Origin: an uncultured Lachnospiraceae bacterium
GTDB taxonomy: Bacteria; Bacillota; Clostridia; Lachnospirales; Lachnospiraceae
Direction: 5' to 3'
Assembly (NCBI GenBank): GCA_910577105.1
Contig: CAJTMB010000027.1
Coordinates: forward strand, 1 to 46,611
DNA length: 46,611 bases
A program made the position numbers and the translations under genes. Under the pieces are notes generated by a model, which ran no database searches, was not told the DNA's origin, and saw only the letters and a program-made list of their open reading frames with translations. Positions 24,325-31,392 of the stretch are shown piece after piece. Each line of letters starts with the position of its first letter. The stretch's first letter is position 1.

Positions 24325-25487
24325 GCATATTTTTTATCCACATTGATAACGGCAAAAAAGCAGGGGTTCATTTCTTTTACATGGTTCTGAAGCCGCAAGC
24401 AGACTTCCTCGTCGCTTATTCGGAAGTGATAGGGAATCAGAACATCAAAAATGATATTGGTATGGGTCGGTCCTTTTACTACCCGGAAATCATGCAGGGA
24501 CAACTCGCTGTCCAGGTCAGACAGAAAACATGACACCTGTTCTTTTAACATGATTACTTCAGGGTCATCCATGCAGACAGGGTCCATATGTATGACGGCA
24601 TTGCATTTTAACCGGCTTTGCAAATCACGTTCAATATTGTCAATCATATCATGCAGGTGTATGATATCCCCGTTTGCGGGTACTTCCGCATGAAGGGAAA
24701 TCATTACGCGTCCGGGGCCGTAATTATGGACCAGCAAATCGTGGATGCCGATTATTTCCTCATAGGACATCACAATTTTTTCGATTTCTTTTACAAATGC
24801 CGGTTCGGGCGCCTGCCCCAGAAGAGGATTTAAAGTATCCCTTGCGGAAGAAAAGCCGGTATAAAAAATGAAAAGGCCCACCAGAATACCGCATACGGCA
24901 TCCAGTTTGAGACCGGTAAAATGTGCGAGCAGTGTGGTGGCAAGTACGACTGTGGTGGACAGTGTATCGCTTAAACTGTCGGAAGCCGTAGCCATCATGG
25001 CTTCGCTGTGGATTTTTTTGCTGATGGAGCGGTTATACAAAAACATATAACACTTGACGGCAATGGAAACCAGAAGAATCACGATGATAACGGGATTCCA
25101 GACGATATCCTCCGGGTGAAACAGCTTGCCGACGGAAGTCTTCACCAGTTCAAATGCCATAATCAGTATAGCGGCGGAAACAGCAAGACCGGAAAGATAT
25201 TCCATGCGCCCGTGGCCGAACGGGTGCTGGGGGTCCGGTTTCTGTCCCGCCAGCTTAAACCCAATCAGGGTAATAACGGAAGACCCCGCATCTGACAGAT
25301 TGTTAAAGGCATCCGCCGTAATGGCAATGGAACTGCTGATAAGGCCCGCAAAAAATTTCCCGGCAAAAAGCAGCAGATTAAAAAAAATTCCCACGCCCCC
25401 GCTTAAAATCCCATACGCCTTCCGCACATCCGGCGAATCGACATCATCCTTGTTTTTTATAAATAAATTAGCCAATAAAGTAATCAT
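24321..25487 (-). CDS. Cation diffusion facilitator family metal exporter
   Basis: 388 residues. About six membrane helices in the first 210 residues are followed by a cytoplasmic dimerization domain (about 210-290) and an extra C-terminal region of about 95 residues. The transport-site helices read ADAFNNLSD (Asn62-xxx-Asp66) and ASDSLSD (Asp170-xxx-Asp174); HPFGHGRMEYLSGL is the conserved cytoplasmic loop. An Asn-Asp-Asp-Asp set is what I recall for manganese-type exporters, in contrast to the His-containing zinc type. ATG 25487 is preferred over 25493 because GGGAG is 8 nt upstream. It has its own promoter and is probably not cotranscribed with the exporter downstream. Confidence 0.88.
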   Translation of the reverse strand: MITLLANLFIKNKDDVDSPDVRKAYGILSGGVGIFFNLLLFAGKFFAGLISSSIAITADAFNNLSDAGSSVITLIGFKLAGQKPDPQHPFGHGRMEYLSGLAVSAAILIMAFELVKTSVGKLFHPEDIVWNPVIIVILLVSIAVKCYMFLYNRSISKKIHSEAMMATASDSLSDTLSTTVVLATTLLAHFTGLKLDAVCGILVGLFIFYTGFSSARDTLNPLLGQAPEPAFVKEIEKIVMSYEEIIGIHDLLVHNYGPGRVMISLHAEVPANGDIIHLHDMIDNIERDLQSRLKCNAVIHMDPVCMDDPEVIMLKEQVSCFLSDLDSELSLHDFRVVKGPTHTNIIFDVLIPYHFRISDEEVCLRLQNHVKEMNPCFFAVINVDKKYA

Positions 25488-25523
25488 AAACATATCTCCC
25501 GGATAAAATATAGATGTTTACTA

Positions 25524-25552
25524 ATTTTAATATGTTTTATAGGAAAATGCAA
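25524..25552 (-). promoter_or_regulatory. Probable promoter of the cation transporter gene
   Basis: TTGCAT, a 17-nt spacer and TAAAAT on the minus strand, 37 nt before the preferred start. Confidence 0.5.
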
Positions 25553-25568
25553 TTACCTAAATTTTTAA

Positions 25569-25753
25569 GTTTCCGTATTTTGCATGGCGGCAGCCGGAGC
25601 GTGTATTTGATTCCATAAAGGACCGTGTAAAAACGCTGGTACTTAGAGGTTGTTTTATAACCTCTTATGTACCACTGCGTTTTTACCCGAGTGAGAACGC
25701 GTCCTGTTGGAACAAATACACGCTCCGGCTGCCGCCATGCAAAATACGGAAAC
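25569..25753. repeat. Long palindromic element A (185 bp), family copy 1
   Basis: A perfect 41-bp inverted repeat (25569-25609 and 25713-25753) encloses a 103-nt core. The core contains nested pairs: ttcc/ggaa, aggac/gtcct, gtaaaaacgc/gcgtttttac, ggtac/gtacc and agaggtt/aacctct. The core is about 91% identical to that of element B at 40459-40561. There is no ORF, and no T-run follows it. It lies between the divergent cation transporter gene and gpmI, upstream of the gpmI promoter. Confidence 0.9.
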
Positions 25754-25788
25754 GCCCCCCCTAAACAGCTATTTCCATGAAGTTGCTA

Positions 25789-25817
25789 TTGCGAGTTCCA
25801 AAATTAAAAGGTATAAT
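25789..25817 (+). promoter_or_regulatory. gpmI promoter
   Basis: TTGCGA (25789-25794), a 17-nt spacer and a perfect TATAAT (25812-25817), 38 nt before the gpmI start. Confidence 0.75.
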
Positions 25818-25854
25818 TTTCCTAAAAGTAAAATAAAGAAAAGAGGAGACTACA

Positions 25855-27399
25855 ATGAGTAAAAAAACAACGGTATTGATGATATTAGACGGTTATGGTC
25901 TTAACGATAAGACAAAAGGCAATGCGGTTGCAGAAGCAAAAACACCTGTTATGGACAGGCTGATGTCAGAATGTCCTTTTGTGCGCGGCAATGCCAGCGG
26001 CATGGCGGTAGGGCTTCCTGAAGGGCAGATGGGCAATTCAGAGGTAGGACACTTAAATATGGGTGCGGGACGCATTGTATATCAGGAGCTGACCAGAATC
26101 ACAAAAGAGATTCAGGACGGTACCTTTTTTGAAAACCCCGCGCTTGTAAAAGCGGTGGAAAACTGCAAAAAGAACGGCAGCGCCCTTCACTTAATGGGAC
26201 TTTTGTCGGACGGCGGCGTCCACAGCCACAATACCCATCTGTATGGGCTTTTGGAGCTGGCAAAGAGAAACGGTCTGGAAAAGGTGTATGTGCACTGCTT
26301 TTTGGACGGCAGGGATACGCCTCCCGCAAGTGGTAAAGGCTTTGCGGTAGACTTGATGAAAGAAATGGAAAAAATCGGCGTGGGGCAGATAGCCACAGTG
26401 ATGGGCCGTTATTATGCCATGGACAGGGATAACAACTACGACAGGGTAGAACTGGCGTACAATGCCATGACAAAAGGGGATGGTGAAAGGGCGGAATGCG
26501 GTGTCTGCGGCATTCAGAAGTCTTATGACAGTGAAGTGACGGATGAGTTTGTAAAACCGATTGTCGTGGAAAAGGACGGAAAGCCTTTAGCTTCCGTACA
26601 AGACGGGGATTCCGTAATATTCTTTAACTTCCGCCCGGACCGTGCAAGGGAAATTACCAGATGCTTCTGTGAGGATGATTTTACCCGTTTTGACAGGGGA
26701 GAGAGAAAGAAGATTGTTTTCGTGTGCTTTTCGGATTATGACCCTACCATACCAAACAAACATGTGGCATTCCACAAGATTTCCGTTACCAATACCTTCG
26801 GGGAATGGCTTGCCTCCCAAAATATGACGCAGGCGCGCATTGCGGAAACGGAAAAATATGCCCATGTAACTTTCTTCTTTAACGGCGGTGTGGAGGAGCC
26901 CAATGAAGGGGAGGACAGGATTCTGGTCAATTCCCCGAAGGATGTGGCAACCTATGATTTGAAGCCTGAAATGAGCGCTTATGAGGTATGTGACAAACTG
27001 ACGAACGCCATTCGCAGCGGAAGCTATGATGTGATTATCATTAATTTTGCAAATCCGGACATGGTAGGACATACCGGCGTGGAAGCGGCAGCCATCAAGG
27101 CTGTGGAAGCGGTGGACGAGTGTGTCGGCAGGGCAGTGGAAGCCGTAAAAGAGATGGGCGGCGTGTTGTTTATCTGTGCGGACCACGGCAACGCGGAACA
27201 GCTTATCGATTATGAAACCGGGGAGCCGTTTACCGCGCATACCACCAATCAGGTGCCGTTTATTCTTGTAAATTATGATGACGCGTATACCCTGCGTGAG
27301 GATGGGTGCCTGGCAGATATTGTGCCGACCCTTATACAGATAATGGGAAAGGAACAGCCCGCGGAAATGACAGGAAGGTCCTTATTAAAGAAAAAATAG
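25855..27399 (+). CDS. gpmI: 2,3-bisphosphoglycerate-independent phosphoglycerate mutase
   Basis: 514 residues, the normal length. It interconverts 3- and 2-phosphoglycerate in glycolysis using two Mn ions. Alkaline-phosphatase-fold motifs are present: the metal-binding MILDGYGLN, the phospho-Ser loop GQMGNSEVGHLNMGAGR, VHSHNTHL, DGRDTPPASG, RPDRAREITR, NFANPDMVGHTG and the metal-binding ADHGNAEQ. GAGGAG precedes the start. The GH3 gene follows after 14 nt and enolase after that, so two consecutive glycolytic steps share a transcript with a glycosidase. Confidence 0.97.
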   Translation: MSKKTTVLMILDGYGLNDKTKGNAVAEAKTPVMDRLMSECPFVRGNASGMAVGLPEGQMGNSEVGHLNMGAGRIVYQELTRITKEIQDGTFFENPALVKAVENCKKNGSALHLMGLLSDGGVHSHNTHLYGLLELAKRNGLEKVYVHCFLDGRDTPPASGKGFAVDLMKEMEKIGVGQIATVMGRYYAMDRDNNYDRVELAYNAMTKGDGERAECGVCGIQKSYDSEVTDEFVKPIVVEKDGKPLASVQDGDSVIFFNFRPDRAREITRCFCEDDFTRFDRGERKKIVFVCFSDYDPTIPNKHVAFHKISVTNTFGEWLASQNMTQARIAETEKYAHVTFFFNGGVEEPNEGEDRILVNSPKDVATYDLKPEMSAYEVCDKLTNAIRSGSYDVIIINFANPDMVGHTGVEAAAIKAVEAVDECVGRAVEAVKEMGGVLFICADHGNAEQLIDYETGEPFTAHTTNQVPFILVNYDDAYTLREDGCLADIVPTLIQIMGKEQPAEMTGRSLLKKK

Positions 27400-27413
27400 A
27401 AGGAGGATGCAGT

Positions 27414-29666
27414 ATGGATGTCAAAGAATTGGTTGCAAAAATGACACTGGAGGAAAAAGCAGGCATGTGCTCGGGAAGCGATTTCTGGCACACCCAAGGG
27501 GTGGAACGCCTTGGGATTCCGAAAATGATGGTAACGGACGGTCCCCACGGACTGCGAAAGCAGAACGGGGAAGGCGACCATCTGGGGTTAAATGACAGTG
27601 TGAAGGCGGTATGTTTCCCCGCAGGCTGTGCGACAGCTTCTTCTTTTGACAGAGATTTGATTTACACCATGGGGGAAGCGCTGGGGGAGGAATGCCAGGC
27701 AGAGAATGTCGGCGTGATTCTGGGACCCGGCGCCAATATCAAGCGCTCTCCCCTGTGCGGACGGAATTTTGAGTATTTTTCAGAGGACCCGTATCTGGCC
27801 TCAGAGATGGCGGCGAGCCAGATTAAGGGGGTACAAAGTAAAAATGTGGGCACCAGCCTCAAGCATTTTTATGCCAACAATCAGGAACACAGGCGTATGA
27901 CTTCCAGCTCCGTCATGGATGAAAGGACGGCAAGGGAGATTTATCTTGCAGCGTTTGAAGGCGCCGTAAGGCAGGCAAAGCCTTGGACGGTGATGTGTTC
28001 CTACAACAGAATCAACGGAACTTATGCGGCAGAAAATGAGGAATCGCTGACGGACATTCTGAGAGGAGAATGGGGGTTTGACGGCTTTGTGGTAAGTGAC
28101 TGGGGAGCAGTCAACGACAGGGTGCCGGACCTTATAGCCGGGCTTGATTTGGAGATGCCTTCATCCATGGGCATGGGTGACAAAAAGATTGTGGAGGCGG
28201 TAAAAAACGGAGAACTGGACGAAGCAGTGCTTGACAGGGCTGTGGAGCGGATTCTGGATGTCCTGTACCGTTATGAAGAAAACAGGGATAAAAATGCCGT
28301 TTTCCATTATGAAGAAGACCATGCTTTGGCGAGAAAGATTGCGTCAGAATGTATGGTGCTGTTAAAAAATGACGGTGTTCTTCCCTTAAAAGAAGAGGAG
28401 CAGGCAGTATTTATCGGTGCATTTGCAGAGCATCCCCGGTATCAGGGAGGCGGCAGCTCCCATATCAATGCATGGAGGGTGGATTCTGCCCTGGAGATGG
28501 CAAAAGAGTATCCTGTTGTGTATGAAAAGGGCTTTGATATAAAGGAGGACAGGATAGACGAAACACTGTTAAACAGGGCCGTGGAAGCGGCAAAGAAGGC
28601 AAAAACGGCTGTTATTTTTGCCGGACTGCCGGATGCATTTGAATCGGAAGGCTATGACAGGAAACATATGAGGCTGCCGGACTGCCAGAACCGGCTGATT
28701 GAAGCAGTCTGTGAAGTGAATGAAAATGTGGTGGTCATCCTGCACAACGGTTCTCCCGTGGAGATGCCCTGGGTAAGCAAAGTAAAAGGGATTCTCGAAG
28801 CTTATCTGGGAGGACAGGCGGTTGGCAGTGCGGTTATGGATGTGCTCTACGGAAAAGTAAATCCCAGCGGACATCTGGCGGAGACATTTCCGGTAAAATT
28901 ACAGGATAATCCTTCCTATCTGTTTTATACAGGAGAGGGAGACAAAGTGGAGTACAGGGAAGGCGTATTTGTGGGATACCGCTATTATGATAAGAAGGAA
29001 ATGGATGTTTTGTTCCCCTTCGGACACGGATTGAGCTATACAACTTTTTCCTATTCCAATATGCAGCTGGACAAAACTGCCATAAAAGACACCGAATCCG
29101 TAACAGTCAGCGTGGATGTGACGAATACGGGTAATGTTTCCGGAAAAGAAGTGGTGCAGCTCTATGTCTGTCCCCCTGCCGGTGAAGTGATTCGTCCCGT
29201 AAAGGAATTGAAGGGGTTTGAAAAAGTGGCGCTTATGCCGGGAGAAACAAAGACGGTTACTTTTACGCTGGGCAAACGTGCCTTTGCATACTATGACTGT
29301 GATATCAAAGATTTTTATGTGGAAACAGGCATCTACAGGATTGCATTGGGGCAGTCTTCCAGAAAACTTCTGGTGGAGAAGGAACTGAAGGTGGAAGCCT
29401 CGGCCTTTAAGAAAGTGAAGCTTACCCTGAATACCACTTTCGGTGATATCTTAAAGATTCCGGGAGCAGCAGAAAAAATCAAGGAACTGATGGCTAAAAC
29501 CCCGTTTGAGGGAGAGAAGCCTGAAGATGATGGAAATGCCGAAATGATGGAGATGATGATGCAGTACATGCCGGTAAGGGCGATGCTTTCCTTTGGCAGG
29601 GGCGCCTTTTCCCAAAATGATTTGGAGAACCTTCTTCAAGACTTTGAAAAAATGCAGGAGTCATAA
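27414..29666 (+). CDS. Glycoside hydrolase family 3 (beta-glucosidase-like)
   Basis: 750 residues without a signal peptide, so probably cytoplasmic. The N-terminal GH3 barrel has MVTDGPHGLRKQ, LKHFYANNQEHRR and the nucleophile Asp229 in GFVVSDWGAV. A GH3 C-terminal alpha/beta domain follows (about 310-520, CMVLLKNDGVLPL, GGGSSHIN), then a fibronectin-III-like domain (about 560-660, FPFGHGLSYTTF, GKEVVQLYV). An extra C-terminal tail of about 90 residues (FGDILKIPG, PVRAMLSFGRG, DLENLLQDF) is often seen in Clostridia GH3 proteins. ATG 27414 has AGGAGG 7 nt upstream; a longer in-frame start at 27306 lies inside gpmI and was rejected. Exact sugar specificity is not readable; beta-glucosidase is the default. 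Confidence 0.9.
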   Translation: MDVKELVAKMTLEEKAGMCSGSDFWHTQGVERLGIPKMMVTDGPHGLRKQNGEGDHLGLNDSVKAVCFPAGCATASSFDRDLIYTMGEALGEECQAENVGVILGPGANIKRSPLCGRNFEYFSEDPYLASEMAASQIKGVQSKNVGTSLKHFYANNQEHRRMTSSSVMDERTAREIYLAAFEGAVRQAKPWTVMCSYNRINGTYAAENEESLTDILRGEWGFDGFVVSDWGAVNDRVPDLIAGLDLEMPSSMGMGDKKIVEAVKNGELDEAVLDRAVERILDVLYRYEENRDKNAVFHYEEDHALARKIASECMVLLKNDGVLPLKEEEQAVFIGAFAEHPRYQGGGSSHINAWRVDSALEMAKEYPVVYEKGFDIKEDRIDETLLNRAVEAAKKAKTAVIFAGLPDAFESEGYDRKHMRLPDCQNRLIEAVCEVNENVVVILHNGSPVEMPWVSKVKGILEAYLGGQAVGSAVMDVLYGKVNPSGHLAETFPVKLQDNPSYLFYTGEGDKVEYREGVFVGYRYYDKKEMDVLFPFGHGLSYTTFSYSNMQLDKTAIKDTESVTVSVDVTNTGNVSGKEVVQLYVCPPAGEVIRPVKELKGFEKVALMPGETKTVTFTLGKRAFAYYDCDIKDFYVETGIYRIALGQSSRKLLVEKELKVEASAFKKVKLTLNTTFGDILKIPGAAEKIKELMAKTPFEGEKPEDDGNAEMMEMMMQYMPVRAMLSFGRGAFSQNDLENLLQDFEKMQES

Positions 29667-29688
29667 CATTCATAATTTATGGCGATTG

Positions 29689-29719
29689 TGACATACTGAT
29701 TCTTAAAGGAGGTATGTCA
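29689..29719 (+). promoter_or_regulatory. Hairpin enclosing the enolase ribosome binding site
   Basis: An 8-bp perfect inverted repeat (tgacatac / gtatgtca) places AAAGGAG in its loop and the A of the enolase ATG in its right arm. It could limit enolase translation when folded. The stem is AT-rich and would be only moderately stable. Confidence 0.4.
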
Positions 29720-31041
29720 TGAGCGCATATATGAAAATTGTAAATATACACGGAAGAGAAATCCTGGATTCCCGCGGCAACCCTACTATTGAGGCAGAAG
29801 TGACTGTGGAAGATGCCGTAACGGGAAGGACATATACGGGAAGCGCCGCTGTTCCCTCAGGTGCAAGTACAGGCAGGTTTGAGGCAGTGGAACTTAGGGA
29901 TGCAGAGCCGCGCTATTTCGGTCTTGGGGTAAACAAAGCGGCGGAAAATATTAACAGCAAGATAAAACCGCTTTTGCTTGGGAAAAATGTACTGGAGCAG
30001 ACGGAAATTGATAAATTGCTAATCGAAGCAGACGGAACGGATAATAAAGCGAATCTGGGGGCAAATGCCACACTGGGCGTTTCCCTTGCATGTGCAAGGG
30101 CGGCAGCGGCATCCCTTCAGATTCCGCTTTACCGTTATCTGGGAGGCATCCATCCCCATCTGATGCCGGTTCCTATGATGAATATTTTAAACGGCGGCAA
30201 ACATGCCACAAATACGGTGGATTTTCAGGAATTTATGATTATGCCGGTAAAGGCTGCTGCTTTTCGGGAGGCCTTGCGCATCTGTGCGGAAATCTACCAT
30301 AATTTAAAGAAAATTTTACAGGAGAGGGGACTTTCCACCGGAGTGGGGGATGAGGGAGGTTTTGCACCGGATTTGCCGGACGCCGATGCCGTGCTTTCTC
30401 TTTTGGTGGAAGCCATAAAGGCTGCCGGTTACCTGCCGGGTGAAGACGTTAAAATCGCCATGGATGTGGCAAGCAGCGAGTTATACAGTGAAAAGACGGG
30501 AATGTATCACTTTCCCGGGGAAAGCAGGCTTAAAGGGCAGGAGGTTGTCAGGGATACGGCGGAAATGATTTCCTATTATGAAGAACTTGTTTCCAAATAT
30601 CCTATCATTTCTATTGAAGACGGCCTTGCGGAGGATGACTGGGACGGTTTTAAACAGCTGACGGAAAGACTTGGCAATAAAATACAGCTTGTAGGCGACG
30701 ACCTTTTTGTGACGAATGTAAAAAGGCTGGATGCCGGCATTAAACTGGAGGTAGCCAACGCCATTTTGGTGAAGGTCAATCAGATTGGCACGCTTTCAGA
30801 GGCGTTTGATGCTGTGGAACTGGCACAGAAGAATGGATATAAAGCGGTGATTTCCCACCGTTCGGGTGAGACGGAAGATGCTTTTATTGCGGATATAGCG
30901 GTTGCGCTGAATGCAGGGCAGATTAAAACCGGTGCTCCCTGCCGTTCAGACCGTGTGGCAAAATACAACAGACTTTTGAAAATAGAGGAAGAGTTGGGAG
31001 TCTGTGCCGAATACAGGGATGTATTTGCGGAAGGTAAATAA
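29719..31041 (+). CDS. eno: Enolase
   Basis: 440 residues. It converts 2-phosphoglycerate to phosphoenolpyruvate. Motifs: ILDSRGNPTIEAEV, SGASTG, the acid/base block GVGDEGGFAPDL, metal ligands in AMDVASSE, SIEDGLAEDDW and VGDDLFVTN, the catalytic Lys in LVKVNQIGTLSEA, and SHRSGETED. The strong AAAGGAGG lies 6 nt upstream. Last gene of the gpmI-GH3-eno transcript; a terminator follows the stop closely. Confidence 0.97.
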   Translation: MSAYMKIVNIHGREILDSRGNPTIEAEVTVEDAVTGRTYTGSAAVPSGASTGRFEAVELRDAEPRYFGLGVNKAAENINSKIKPLLLGKNVLEQTEIDKLLIEADGTDNKANLGANATLGVSLACARAAAASLQIPLYRYLGGIHPHLMPVPMMNILNGGKHATNTVDFQEFMIMPVKAAAFREALRICAEIYHNLKKILQERGLSTGVGDEGGFAPDLPDADAVLSLLVEAIKAAGYLPGEDVKIAMDVASSELYSEKTGMYHFPGESRLKGQEVVRDTAEMISYYEELVSKYPIISIEDGLAEDDWDGFKQLTERLGNKIQLVGDDLFVTNVKRLDAGIKLEVANAILVKVNQIGTLSEAFDAVELAQKNGYKAVISHRSGETEDAFIADIAVALNAGQIKTGAPCRSDRVAKYNRLLKIEEELGVCAEYRDVFAEGK

Positions 31042-31046
31042 AAAAG

Positions 31047-31105
31047 CGGACTGGAACTGCTGCGAATATTTATGCAGGGTTTCAGTCCCGGTTTTTTTCT
31101 TTTTA
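31047..31105 (+). terminator. Terminator after eno
   Basis: An interrupted stem (cggactggaactgctgc with gcagggtttcagtcccg) is followed by a run of seven T and further T-rich sequence. Confidence 0.8.
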
Positions 31106-31199
31106 TATTAATTATGCATACACATAACAATTTTGTATAATTATGCAGAATAAAGCAGTTACTGACTTCTGTAACAGAGTTGTGGAATTGTGAAAAAAC

Positions 31200-31228
31200 T
31201 TGACAAATAGTTGATTTTACGATATTGT
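31200..31228 (+). promoter_or_regulatory. Probable promoter of the opp operon
   Basis: A perfect TTGACA (31200-31205), a 17-nt spacer and TATTGT (31223-31228). It leaves an untranslated leader of about 155 nt before oppA. Apart from the direct repeat at 31239 and a weak AAAGGA/TCCTTT pairing, I see nothing recognisable in that leader, and no known riboswitch. Confidence 0.55.
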
Positions 31229-31238
31229 AAACTTTGTT

Positions 31239-31265
31239 AATTGCATATGGTTACCAATTGCATAT
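31239..31265 (+). repeat. Direct repeat AATTGCATAT downstream of the opp promoter
   Basis: Two exact copies of AATTGCATAT at 31239-31248 and 31256-31265, 17 nt apart, just after the predicted transcription start. The position suits a repressor operator (inference). Confidence 0.4.
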
Positions 31266-31392
31266 ATTGTCGATTGAAACGCATAAAGGAGTGGGTAGAA
31301 ACATATTATTCAATCCTTTTTTGTTAATAATGACAGTGTAAAGTAATAAAGTGAAAAAGTATGCATAACAAAATTTAGAAGGAGGATATGTT

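Noticed and set aside
27306..27413. Possible N-terminal extension of the GH3 protein
   Set aside because: It lies inside gpmI in another frame and lacks a ribosome binding site; ATG 27414 has an ideal one.
31261..31392. Riboswitch or short leader ORF in front of oppA
   Set aside because: No known riboswitch signature could be recognised. A GTG ORF of 16 codons is directly adjacent to AAAGGA with no spacer, so translation is unlikely.
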